From Synaphobranchus kaupii (Eukaryota > Chordata > Actinopteri > Anguilliformes > Synaphobranchidae): a DNA stretch of 64,000 bases. Location: assembly GCA_029718625.1 (NCBI GenBank), contig CM056377.1:95100998-95164997 (forward strand). Direction: 5' to 3'. Each line of letters starts with the position of its first letter. The stretch's first letter is position 1. Made by a program: the position numbers and the translations under genes. Below the pieces are notes generated by a model. That model saw only the letters and a program-made list of their open reading frames with translations, was not told the origin of the DNA and searched no databases. Of this stretch, positions 24,044 to 36,700 are shown in pieces.

Positions 24044-24143
24044 CTTTCTCAAAGATCCAGATGTCTGTGGCTCCAGCTGGAATGTTGGTCATGAATGGAA
24101 TGGGCAATGCAATTATGGAAAAGGTCATCGATTCAGTTCCTCT
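24044..24143 (-). CDS. Orphan exon-like sequence, unknown gene
   Basis: On the minus strand TTTTTTCAG precedes and AAAG|GTGAGT follows an open 100-bp segment in phase 0-1. It contains FMTNIPAGATDIWIFEK. The IPAGAT-I pattern recalls the spacer domain of ADAMTS/ADAMTS-like proteins, but one motif in one exon is weak evidence. No partner exons were found within several kb on the same strand. It may be a relic or a lone transduplicated exon. Confidence 0.35.
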
Positions 24144-25449
24144 CTGAAAAAATGTATTAAAAATATCTCATTACATGTATGAATATGTCGTGTTGAAAGA
24201 ACACAATCTGCATAAGACTTGACTAGGAATCAATTAGGAGACAGAGGTACTAATCTTCTGAGTCGAAGAGCAGACGTGGAGGAGGCAATGTTCTCTTGGT
24301 ACAACAACTTCCTTCTGGCTGCAATGTGGTTTAGAGAACTACAGACCAGCTGGTGACTAACTTGTGCACTACATACATTAAAATATACTGCACATTCATG
24401 AGAACAATCTGCACTAAATGTATGTGACCTTAACATCTGAAAGCACAAAGAGCCATAAACACAGGTATGACTGAGAATAAGAAGGAATCTGCTATAAACC
24501 TTCATGCAAAATGGCTAAATATTGTATAACGGCATCAGATAAGGAACATAAATATGTGTAATAACGAGATACAACACAGGTTCACACAAGACAAGGAGTT
24601 TATCTGGATCAAGAGGGACCAAATACAATAGGCTGGGGGGGTCCAGAATAAAGCCGTTTACCTGGACACTGGTGGGCAGAGCATCTAATCCGTTTAGTCA
24701 TTACGAGCGTAAACACTCTCCATTCATATCACTTTAATTCACTGAAAGCTTATGGTAGTCGCCTACAGTCAGATACATAATGCCACACATAATGTACAAA
24801 AATAAGCATTCAAAGCCCTGAAGGAAACCTGAACATCGAAGCCTTGTAAGGCCTTTGTTACTGGTGACTGGACTTCATCACTGGACTCAAATTGATACGT
24901 ATCTTTGATTGGCTCCTTGCAAAACACATTTGCAATAAACAGGTTAGCGTCAGTATGCTTTAACATGGGGATGTGAGCCCATGAGCGCCTTTGTGTTAAT
25001 CTACAGGTAGCAAACAAAAAAAACCGAAACAACTCGGTCGATGAAGGATAGGTATATGCAAAGCTGAGGGAGGCTACCTCAAATGGGTGGCCCATCTATT
25101 GATTCAGCAAATGACATCTAAGCACATAGGGTTGAGATTAGATGAAAGGCGCTATATAAATGAAAACAGTATTTTAAGAAAAGTGTGAGACACTAAGCAA
25201 ATGAGAACGTGGCAAGGTCTGCAACTGGCATCAACATCAAATTCCAAAAGTAAAAGTAAACAAGAATAAAGGTGACCTGGAGGTGATTCATCAAGCCAGG
25301 AATGCTGCCTATTCACGGTGAAAAAGCACAGTGCATAGTTCAGTTCGATAACAATTAAACACAGAACACAAAAAGCAGTAAACAAAAGCTAAACAAAAGC
25401 AGTACCTTGACAATCTACTTCAAGGGTTATCTGTAAAACTAAAAAAGCC

Positions 25450-25565
25450 AGCAACATAATAATAATAATTTTATTTGTATAGCACTTATCGAAGAGTTAC
25501 AAAGTGCTTCACAAGACAATAGAAATATAAAACCATAAATGAAGTACAAAGAATCAGAACAATAC
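25450..25565. repeat. Dispersed teleost repeat fragment
   Basis: AATAATAATAATTTTATTTGTATAGCACTTATC..AAGTGCTTCAC is a common fish interspersed repeat terminus (SINE/LINE 3' end-like). Non-coding. Confidence 0.4.
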
Positions 25566-26189
25566 ACTCCATGACACAAAAACAGAGAGGTGAACAGTGA
25601 CACATCTGATTAATCACTAGGTAAATGTACAGCATGGCTGGGAAATGAATGTTTCATATTATGTAGAGACTTCTGTCTCTGGTCAGTGCTTTAGTAAAAT
25701 GTTTTCATATAAGTATAAATAAATAATTATTTATACTGATATATCAGTATAAATAAGAGGCATCAAATACGCAAGACGGCAAAGTTATCTTGGAAGGCAT
25801 TAGTCAGTTGCAATGTTATTGACACTTCATTTAGTTTTAAGAAGAATGCCAAGACTGTAGAAAAAAAAATCCCATTAGTCTGATCCTTCTCATTTTGCAG
25901 TCTACTGCAAATACATGTCATATACAATTTATACATTATTTGAAAACTGGGTTCATTATAATTCATTAAAGAGCCTCTCGCTAGGTACGAAAACCTGTGC
26001 TTTTTGTGTGCTTGTATTTTTCTGTCACATTGATTCCTATTCTTTTAATAAGCCATATCCATATGGTTAAAAACGTAACCCATTCTGACAGTTGTCAGCC
26101 GTGCGACCATCACACCCTGTCCCCTGCATTTACTACAATGAATATACTGTAGCTAATCAAACTTAAAAGGAAGCACTCACATTCTGAAA

Positions 26190-26997
26190 CCATTCAAATG
26201 TCAATAACTGTTTATTTACTGAACTACTATAAACTGCAGAACGGTGAAATACCTTCAGTCATATAACAAATATACTTTAACAATAGGTCACACAGCAAAA
26301 AATACAAAATACAAAAACACAGCATTTAGAAAGCTAATTTCGAGGCTTTATCTGCAGCTTGCTGGTAAAGTGTACCCTAATGAAGTCAATTAAACACACA
26401 TCTGGACTCGAAATGAGTGCAAAATATATTATGCATAAGAAAAATGAACCGCACACAGTATAAAAATATTCTTCATTATTTTCTTATTAGTTCTTAAATC
26501 AATAGAATTAAAGCCAGTCAAAGCAATGACACAATGTCAGGCTGAGACTAAAATGCATCAGTAACATACATTTACAAAGATTTTATTTATCAAAACAATC
26601 TTTTGGAATTTGGAAAGCAATTAATGAAAAACTATTTCCAGTGGCATTATACCCCCTGCAGTCCCTCGTGTAGGTGATACCCCTGAAAAACACCTACAGG
26701 GGTGAACGTGATGCAGTACAAAAAAAGCACGTATCAAATATACAACCTGATAAAAGTTCAGAGGCTGAATCTGTTCCCATTCCTCCAGCATGGGAATTCA
26801 GAATAACTCACTGCCTCGGTTGATCCGGACCAGTGTATGCTGTCCTTTCAGAACGGGGTTATTTTTCACAGCGTCACTGCGCCTTTGTAGGTGTATTTTA
26901 CTAATTAAATTGACCAGCGTAACTGAAATCCAACGAGAGAAACCCATCGCGTGAAAAACTAGCATAAAAAGGCGAGGTGCAGACCTACAGGGGACTC
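26190..26997 (-). other. Probable 3' untranslated region of torsin-interacting gene 1
   Basis: Lies directly downstream of the TAA stop (26998-27000, minus). An AATAAA on the minus strand occurs at about 26211, and another candidate near 26583. Confidence 0.35.
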
Positions 26998-27755
26998 TTA
27001 GATCTTGCAGTCCCGCTGCTCAATGTCCTCCTCCGCTGCCACAGGCAGGATCAGATGCGAGATCCGACTCCACAGTCCACTTAACTTATCCATGTCCATC
27101 TGGTTGTAAGAGGCCGACTGGGACGAGGAGAGGAACTTGTCCTGGATGTGGTCCTGAACCATCTCCTCCACCGCGTTCAGAGAAAGCTCGGGACTGAGCT
27201 CGTCCGTCGGCAGCCGCACCGTGAACACCAGCAGCACGTTCTTGTAGGCGGCGTTCTCGTGGTCGCAGTACCTATAGAAAATGAGCGTGGAACCCGGGGG
27301 GAGCTCCTCGAACCGATGGACGACCGCCGCCCTGCCGTCGCCTTCGAAGGCCCCTCTCAGCTTCTCGTCGATGTCCAGCTTGACCTGGTCGCTTTCCAGC
27401 GTGGCCATGCCGGCCCCGTCTATGTGGAGGACAGAGGCTCCGAGGGCCGTGGAGAAGGCCGCAGCCATGCGGTTGGCCAGGCAGCGGAGCGTCCTCTCGG
27501 CCCCGCGTCCCGAGGTCAGGATCATGCTGACCGGCTCCGTGGGCTCTGCCGTCTGCAGGTGCTTCTCCAGGTGGATTTTACTGCGCTTCCAGAGCTCTGC
27601 CCTCTGGCTGGGAAAACTGGACACCAGATCCAGAAACTTGTCTCCAACGCTCTTGTCTACCACACGCTCAGGCATTCGTTTTCCCATGAAAAGGTATAGC
27701 AGAATCACACCAACGATCAAAATCAGCACGAACAAAAGAAACTTCCAAAACCAGC
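26998..27755 (-). CDS. tor1aip: Terminal exon of tor1aip copy 1: membrane helix and luminal torsin-activator domain
   Basis: The acceptor TTCTCCTCCTCTGGACAG precedes GGCTGGTTTTGG in phase 1. The exon encodes almost the entire membrane segment and the luminal domain. The central 27242-27619 is about 97% identical to 42634-43011 of the second gene, while sequence on either side, still coding, diverges sharply. Confidence 0.9.
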
Positions 27756-30700
27756 CTGTCCAGAGGAGGAGAAAAAGCATCTCTCAGCAAATACAACAGT
27801 AAGATTTTAGAGCGTACTGAATATGCTTATGAAAATGTGACACAAGATTAAAATGTCCACATAGAGGAATGCAAAGCAAAAAAGTACCTGCAAAGAATGA
27901 GTAGGACGTCGTCTTCACATTGCTTTTTACCGCCAATTCTTAAAAACATAACAGATCAACAGATTATCTCAAGCAAAAGCATAATGATGCTTGTTTTAAC
28001 TACTGAATGCATGTATGTATACACACTTTCATACATGTATATAAATCTGAGTGTTTACAAATTAGCTCGACTTCGCCACAAAAAAGTTAAAGAAAGTCCT
28101 GATCGCATCTGTCAACTGTAGTACACTCAAACATTTTCATTTTTCTCTAGCCAGCCATTCATACCTTGTTTCCCTCCTTTGGCAGTTGGTTTCTGAGAGG
28201 AACATTGTTTGTCCGATACACTTTTGGCTTGTCATATGATCCGCTTGGAATTGGAGTGTAGTATTTGCTTGCTGGCAATGGAGGGCAAAGAAACTGCCTT
28301 GGGGGGTCCGGTTTGGTCAAAACTGAAAACAGGTATTTAAATACAAACATTCCCATCACAGTCATATAGACCACAATCTGAACATTCACTATATCATCAC
28401 AAATTGGAAAAGTAAATACATTGACAGTATAACAAGGCTGATAGCAGATGTCGTCTATGCCTGCAATAGTACCTCTCTCTTTCCTGTAGGGCTCAATGTT
28501 GGAGAATGCCCCTGTCTGATTCTTCCGATTGTGGAGACCCGTACCAGGCAAGGATTCGGTGGTTCCTTGAAAATGGACTAAGGGGAAAATAAGCTTTAAC
28601 AAAATGAAATGTTGGAGTTTTGCAATATCTGCAAGACCAAAGGCCATATGTGGTCTATAAACTGCGTGATCTGGAATATGTCCCATATTGAAATTTAAAA
28701 TAGAATAAACATGTCACAGTTCCATGAGGTGCATTAAAAGAATACCTGCTTTCCCTTGGCTTTCCAAGTGAATTGATCTGCGGCTCATCAGGCAATTGGT
28801 TCCGTCAGTGTATTTGTTAACAGGGGTCCTGGGCACATCTCTGTCCACTGCCAGAGGTTCACCTGAGGAAGCTAAAACAAAGAGAAGAAAGTATCACACT
28901 CATGCAACCTCCTGTGCCATTTGAATCAGAAGCCAACTGTGATTTAATGGCTTAATTCATCAGGAATGATGTAGCGGCCGAATGAAATCACAGCTAGCAG
29001 CCGTACCAACGAGTACCCTGCTCCCGCCAAATGGCTGAAGCTATGCATGTATAGACTTCAGTAGTACTTGGATGGGAGACCTCCTGGGAAAACTAAGTTG
29101 TTGGTGGGCCAGAAGGGGGCAGACTTCCCTTGTGACCAAATAAAATAACTCGGTGCCCCAATCAGATGAGATGCAAAAAATAGGGGAATTTTTATCTGAA
29201 TCAAATGCCTAACCAAATAAATGTATGAAAAAAAAAACTAATTTAGACAAAGCAGACTCCTTGCTTTGGTTCTGAAAATCATACCGGCATAAGGTTTTGG
29301 ATTACATCTAGTCCACATTTCAGACAGTGAGGACTACGGATACAATTAAAAAATAAAACCAACCCAATTTACACGGAGGGGGTAAACGACTGGGTTCTTA
29401 CTTTTTAATTGTCCATCTGGAACATGGCAGCCTGAATCCTCTTCATCCTCCCCCTCAGTCATAGCTTGGTCCTGATCAGAGTCTTCATCTTCTTCATCCT
29501 CTTTGACCTCCATGTCCTCTTCACTATCACTGGTTTCCTCTCCCTCCCCAGAAGGTTTGCTAATCTTCTTTGGAGGACTTTCCTCTAAAACCACAAACCG
29601 CATATTGTGTTATCAAAACTCACCATATTGTGTTATCAAAACTCACCATATTGTGTTATCAAAACTCACCAATAACTATACCCCATATTGTGTTATCAAA
29701 ACTCACCAATAACTATACCCCATATTGTGTTATCAAAACTCACCAATAACTATACCCCATATTGTGTTATCAAAACTCACCAATAACTATACCCCATATT
29801 GTGTTATCAAAACTCACCAATAACTATACCACATATTGTGTTATCAAAACTCACCAATAACTATTTCAGCAGTCAAAACAATGTAGTAGTATAGATTTAA
29901 TACTCAACTATACTAAATATTAATAGATTATTTACAAAATAAAAATGTTTAACATGCAAATAATAACCATTTTAATCATATGTCAGTAGGATTGCAAATT
30001 TCCCATTTTCAAAACAGCAAGTTTTCCATGGAAATAAACACGAGTTTTCAGGAATCTAAGGGAATCAAAAGGTTTCTGTTGTCGGGGAGTGAGGTTTAAG
30101 GAAAAATGTGTTTATTTTCAGAATCCAGCAGTCCTAACACTCAATGCCCTTGTTAAAATGCCCAGCTCACAAACGGTATTGCGTGCTAAAACCCCTCACT
30201 CAACCTACATTTAATTATATTCAATGGATTTTATTTATTTATTATTATTTTAAATGACAATCATCAATTAAATCGCCAAATTCTTTGATAGGTCAGTCGA
30301 ACAGTAACTTGGTGGATCAACTTATAAGTCAAAACAAAGTCTGAATCAGGTCGTTAGATTAAATAATTTTATTACAGTAAAAACCGTCAATTAGAATAAC
30401 AAATTGGAATCATGCATTCATAAATGAACGTACGCTCACTGCTTATAATTAACAAAAAGGAAGGAACCAGATGTTAAATTGAAATGACCATAATGAAATA
30501 AGCCAGAATATTCCAATTTCAGCACAGGAGAAACAAAGAAAAGCCAGATAGAAAAACATGGCTGTCTTGCGTTTACACAGCCATCTCCTCCTTACAAAAA
30601 CGTCTCCTATCTAGACTCCGGAAACTCCTGCAGGGCCAACACCACGCACAGGACTTCCCAGCTCCACCGCCCCAAACTTAGCCAAAAACAAAAGCTAGAT

Positions 30701-33700
30701 TCTCCTTCTGGCCCCCCAGAAATACAAACCTCAATTCCAAAAAGTTGGGACAGTATGTAAAAAGCAGAAAGCAATGATTTGTAAATTCTGTTTAAAAACA
30801 GTATAAAGAAAAGATATTTAATGTTTTACCTTATCAACCTTATTGATTTTTGTAAATATACGCTAATTCCGAATTTGACGCCTGCAACATGTTCCAAAAA
30901 AGTTGAGACAGGGGCGCAAAAAAAAAAAAAAGACAGATTGGACCGCACTCGCCCTTGGCAACACCCAACTTCCACTTTCTAAAGGGATTCCACCAAGTGG
31001 AGGTGGCGAGGGGAAGTGCAGGAGGGCAGAACATTTAACGGATTGGACAGCAGCCCTGGTCTTTCTCCTGAACAGGGGACAAGACACCATGACCACTATA
31101 AGAGTTATATCATAGATAATCAGCGCCTCAGGGTGAGTTAATTGCCTTTGTGCCTGTGGAGTGGTGGGGGGGGGGGGGGGAGACAGGCAGATCCCAGGTC
31201 AGGTCAAGCAGAGCAGGCCTCTTGATAAACAAGTACTATTGAATGGACTATAAGCAAGTTTTCCATATCAAATTATACTTTCTATATCAAAGGCCGTAAT
31301 CTAAAAGCTACAGTCAAGCCGGAAAGTCTGCACACCCCTTTCACCTTCTCCACGTTTTATTACGTTACAGACATATTCTACAATAGATTGAGTTCATTTT
31401 TTTGTCTCAAAATTCTACACAAAATAGCCCATAATGACAAAGTGAAAACAGGTTTTTAGACATTTGTGCTAATTTATTAAAAATCAAAATGTAAAATATC
31501 ATATGTACACAAGTGTGCACACCCTTTGATATGACACCCAAAAGTGAGCTGAGGTGCATTTTGTTTCCACTGATACTGCTGATACTACTGATTTCTACAA
31601 CTTAATTGGAGTCCACCTGTGATAAATTCAATTGATTGGACATGATTGGGGATTGCCAACACCTGCCTATATAAGGTCCCACAGTTGACAGTGCATGTCA
31701 GAGCAAACTCCAAGCCATGGGGTCAAAGGAATTATCTGCAGACCTCAGAAACAGGATTGTGTCAAGGCATAGATCTGGAGAAGGGTACGGAAAAATCTCT
31801 GCAGCTTTACAGGTCCCAAAGAGCACAGTGGCCACCATCATTCGTAAATGTAAGAAGTTTGGAACCACCAAGAATCTTCCTAGACCTGGCCGCCCAGCCA
31901 AACTGAGCAATTGGGGAAGACGGGCCTTGGCCAGGGAGGTGAGCAGGAACCCGAGGGTCACTCTGACAGAGCTCCAGCGTATCCGTGTGGAGATGGGAGA
32001 ACCTTTCAGAAGATCAACCATCCAGGCAGCACTCCACCAATCAGGCCTTTATGGTAGAGTGGCCAGACGGAAGCCCCTCCTTAGTAAAAGGCACATCACA
32101 GCCCGCTTGGAGTTTGCCAAAAGGCACCTAGAGGACTCTCAAACCACGAGAATCAAGATTCTCTGGTCTGATGAAACCAAAATGGAACTTTTTGGCCTGA
32201 ATACCAAGCGTCACGTCTGGAGGAAACCAGGCACCGCTCATCACCTGGCTAATACCATCCCTACAGTGAAGCATGGCAGTGGCAGCATCATGATGTGGGG
32301 ATGTTTTTCAGCAGCGGGAACGGGGCGACTAGTCCTGATAGAGGGAAAGATGAATGCAGCTAAGTACACCGAGATCCTTGAAGAAAACCTGCTCCAGAGC
32401 GCTCTGGACCTCAGACTGGGGCAAAGGTTTACCTTCCAACATGACAACGACCTGAAGCACACAGCCAAGAGAACAAAGGAGTGGCTTCGGAGAAAGTCTG
32501 TGCATGTCCTTGAGTGGCCCAGCCAGAGCCCAGACCTGAATCCAATTGAACATCTGTGGAAAGAGCTGAAAATGGCTGTGTACCGACGCTCCCCATCCAA
32601 CCTGACGGAGCTTGCAAGGATATGCCAAGAGGAATGGGCAAAAATGTCCAGAAACAAGTGTGCCAAGCTTGTAGCTTCTTTCCCAAGACGCCTTGAAGCT
32701 GAAAACACTGCCAAAGGTGCAGCAACCAAGTATTACGCTAAGGGTGTGTACAGATATGTAAACCCTAAATAACCTATTTTTATCAGTAAAATAAAATTGC
32801 ATATTTTCTAAAAACCTGTTTTCACTTCGTCATTATTGGCTATTGTGTGTAGATGTTTGAAGCAAAAAATGAACTCAATCTATTGTAGTATAAGTCTGTA
32901 ACGTAATAAAACGTGGAGAAGGTGAAAGGGGTGTGCAGACTTTCCGGCTTGACTGTATACCCGACAATGCACACCCGACTGGTGGCGAAATATTTTTGTT
33001 AGTTGCTCTGTGCTCCCCTGGGGTGATAATCCAGAATAGGGTATTTCTCACTCTCAATTCACTTCTATAGGGCAGCTAAAACTGTCACAAAATGACACTT
33101 CTAGCACATATACGAATGCGAACTAAGCGGATTCTGTCAATACAAACAGTAACCAGTCCTTGTACAGTTGTGTTCAAATAAATAGCACTGCGTTAAAAAA
33201 AGTGAATAAAGTGCAAATATTTTTTAATAGCTTTTAGTTCCATATTTCAAATGTAGTGGAAACATTACACGTTCAATTCCAAATCAAAGCATTAACAAAT
33301 TTTATCAAGTCTGCGTTATTCTTTTACAGGAAGCAAAGAAAAGGAATATTAATCTGTTCAAAAAAAATTGCAGTCACATTCATAACCATTGTTTTTTTTA
33401 ACTGCTGCGCATCTGCGTTGCATCGAGTCAACCAACTTCTGGCACCTAGAAACAGGTATTTCAGCCCAGGATGAACCAACTACATTCCACAGTTCCTGTG
33501 AATCTTTGGGTTTTGCTTCAGAAACTGCATTTTTAATGTCACCCCACAAGTTTTCAATGGGGTTGAGGTCGGGGGATTGAGTTGGCCACTCCATTACCTC
33601 AATCCTTTTTGTCTGGAAACAAGATGTTGCTCGCTTACTCGTGTGTTTGGGGTGTCTTGTTGAAACACCCATTTCAGGGGCATTTCCTCTTCGGCATACG

Positions 33701-36700
33701 GCAACATAATCTCTTCAAGTATTTTGATGTATTCAAACTGATCCATGATCCCTGATATACGATAAATAGACCCAACACCGTTGTATGAAAAACATCCCCA
33801 TACCATGATTTTTGCGCCACCATGCTTCACTGTCAGTACCCGGGGGTCATCTCATGTACTGTCGACGACCACTAGACCCGAAAAGAACAATTTTACTCTC
33901 ATCAGTCCACAGAATGTTATGCCATTTCTCTTTGGGCCAATCAATGTGTTGCTTGGCAAATTTTAACCGATTCTGCACATGCCGTTTTTTCAACAATGGT
34001 GCTTTACGGGGGCTTCTTGCTGATAGCTTAGCTTCGATCAAACGTCTTCTGACTGTAACAGCACTTACAGGTAATTTTAGATCATCTTTGATCTTTCTGA
34101 AGGTGATGATTGGCTGAATCTTTGCCATTCTGACTATTCTTCGATCCGTTTTTAACAGTAGTTGCTCGTTTTCTTCCGCGTGTTTCGGGTTTTTGTTGCC
34201 ATTTTAAAGCATTTGAGATCATTTTAGCTGAGCATCCTATAATTTGCTGCACTTCTTCTTTATACATTTTCCCCTCTCCAATCAACTTTTTAATCAAATT
34301 ACGTTGTTCCTCCGACAATGTTTGGAACGGCCCATTTTACTTAGCAATTCAGAAGGAAATATATTTTATAACAATGTGTGAAACATTTGCTTCCCTTCTT
34401 CCTTAATAAAGGACAATTAATGACACCTGTTTTTTCACAGAATTAATGAATTCTCTAATTAAACTCCACACTGCTATTATTTTGAACACGCCCCTTTCAA
34501 TGAATGAGTCAATTACTCAGAACAAGCAGCGTGCATGTCATGACAGTTGGGTCTGTTGTTTTTCTATTACACTACTACATCTACAAGTAAATTATTTGCC
34601 ATGCAGAAATATCACTACTACTAATAACAGTGGTTCATCAGGTTACTGATGTACTGCTATTTGTTTTAACACAACTGTACGCATTTTTTATTTACATTTT
34701 CTAATGAAATGGCCCTTTCCTGGCTTTTTCCTATTTTATTTGGAACGTAGATCTGGTAGGTAATTCTTGCGCGAGAAACAGTTTTAATGCACCAATGTGT
34801 CCGAAATCACACATTGGTCCAAATTTCCACGGAAGCAAGCGTTCCTGGTAGTATATATAGTGAGCACCATAATTCATTGCCGTTGACGGGACCGTGGTGG
34901 CTGCCTCCCGCTCTGCAAGGAACACCTGGTACTCCTGGACGACCGGTTGGACTTCAAAGAGCACATCAGGGCGACGGCACGGTCCTGCAGGTTCCTCCTG
35001 TACAACATCAGGAGGATTCGACTGTACCTGACAACCTACTCCACCCAGCTTCTTGTCCAGACCATGGTCACCTCACGCCTGGACTACTGCAACTCCCTGC
35101 TCGCAAGCCTACCGGCCTGCGCCATTCTGCTTCTTCAACTGATCCAGAATGCAGCTGCCCGGCTTGTGTTCAACCTCCCGAAATTTTCCCATGTAACCCC
35201 CCTGCTGAGGTCACTCCACTGGCTGCCAGTTACAGCCATGATCAGGTTCAAAGTTCTGACCCTGGCCTACACTGCAGCCAATAGGACAGGCCCCGCCTAC
35301 CTGCAGGACTTAATCCAGAACTATGTTCCTGCTCGACCACTTCACTCTTCTACAGCAGGGCGACTTGCACTTCCCCCCCTCCGTGTCAACGGCTCTCGCT
35401 CGTCCCAACTGCGGAGCTTTTCCACCTTAGCTCCTCAGTGGTGGAATGAACTTCCCATTCCCCTACGTTCTACTCCAACCCTGCCTGCATTCCGTCGAGG
35501 CCTGAAGACACACCTCTTCAGACTCCACCTTGACTGATGTTCTAACCTAGGAATATCAGTTCCCTGTGTTTACTAGTTCCCTGTGTTTTTCCTGTCTGTT
35601 TGTTATAGTTTATAATAGTATTTAGAATAGAAGTGTAGTATAGCTGATTTACCCACAGCTTACTGTGAACTACAGTCAACGTTCATTACTAGGAATAGCT
35701 GCTACATTATGGGAAGGATTTGCTTTGTCTTCTCTGTTCTGTAGTGATCTTGATGACGTCTCTGTATGCACTTATTGTACGTCGCTTTGGATAAAAGCGT
35801 CTGCTAAATGAATGTAATGTCATTGGACAGTGACACATTTTTTGTGATTTTGGTTTTGTACTCTAGCAATTTGATTTTGAAAAAATACAAAATATATATA
35901 TCTTATTTTCTGGTACTCCTACAAGCGATACTATAACTTCTCTGCATTTGAATGGATCTCTATGGGAATTGGAGGGTGGGACTAGATTTAGCTATAAATT
36001 ACACTGGAACAGTATGGAATACATGGTTGGCTAAATGGCTGTAAGTCATCAAGGATCTGAAGTATCAAACGAGCCTCAAACCATCACTCTGCTGCCAGAT
36101 ATGCAGTAGATATGGATGGATCACTTTAAGGGTTGTTTCTCCTGACACATTTTCCTATTGAACTCTATGGAAAAATAAGTGAGGAGAAGGAACCCTTCAA
36201 GTTATCCATCCATATCTACTGCAAATCTGGCAGCATTTGAGTGATGGTTTAAGGCTTGTTCGATATGTCAGACCCTTGATGACTTAGAGCCATTTAGCCA
36301 ACCATGTGTTCCATACTGTTCCAGTGTAATTTACAGCTAAATCTAGTCTCACCCTCCAATTCCCATAGAGATCCATTCAAATGCAGAGAGGTTATAGTAT
36401 CGCTTGTAGGAGTACCAGAAAGAGTACCTTTTGTCTCCTTTCAAACTCAAAGTGCTAGAGTACAAAACCAAAATAACAAAAAATGTGTCACTGTCCAGTG
36501 AATTATGGTGTTCACTTTATGTTATGATTTGTTCACAGCTAAACACGTGAATTTCAAAAGACCAGCTTTGTGTCATTTTCATGCTCCGTTCACCAAACGA
36601 CAAATTAAAGAAGGCAAAAACTTTTTTGTCACGGTTATTTTTCAGGTACTGTCATGTGTTTAGCTGTGAACAAATCATAACATATATCATTTTAAACTAC

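Larger units (their letters stand above)
34859..36517. mobile_element. Palindromic Tc1-family MITE interrupted by L2
   Basis: The ends AGTGAGCACCATAATTCA and TGAATTATGGTGTTCACT are inverted. The interior pairs about 35905-36150 with 36180-36425 as a long palindrome, the same family as 314-1093. An L2 LINE inserted near the left end. Confidence 0.75.

Noticed and set aside
27148..27802. Long plus-strand frames opposite the terminal exon of tor1aip copy 1 (and the same at 42671-43099)
   Set aside because: They are shadows of the GC-rich minus-strand coding exon; the minus-strand frame has the clear LAP1/LULL1 pattern.
28985..29140. Functional 5S rRNA gene
   Set aside because: Only the internal promoter boxes and part of the 3' half match; the 5' half is diverged and the terminator region is replaced by a SINE-type tail.
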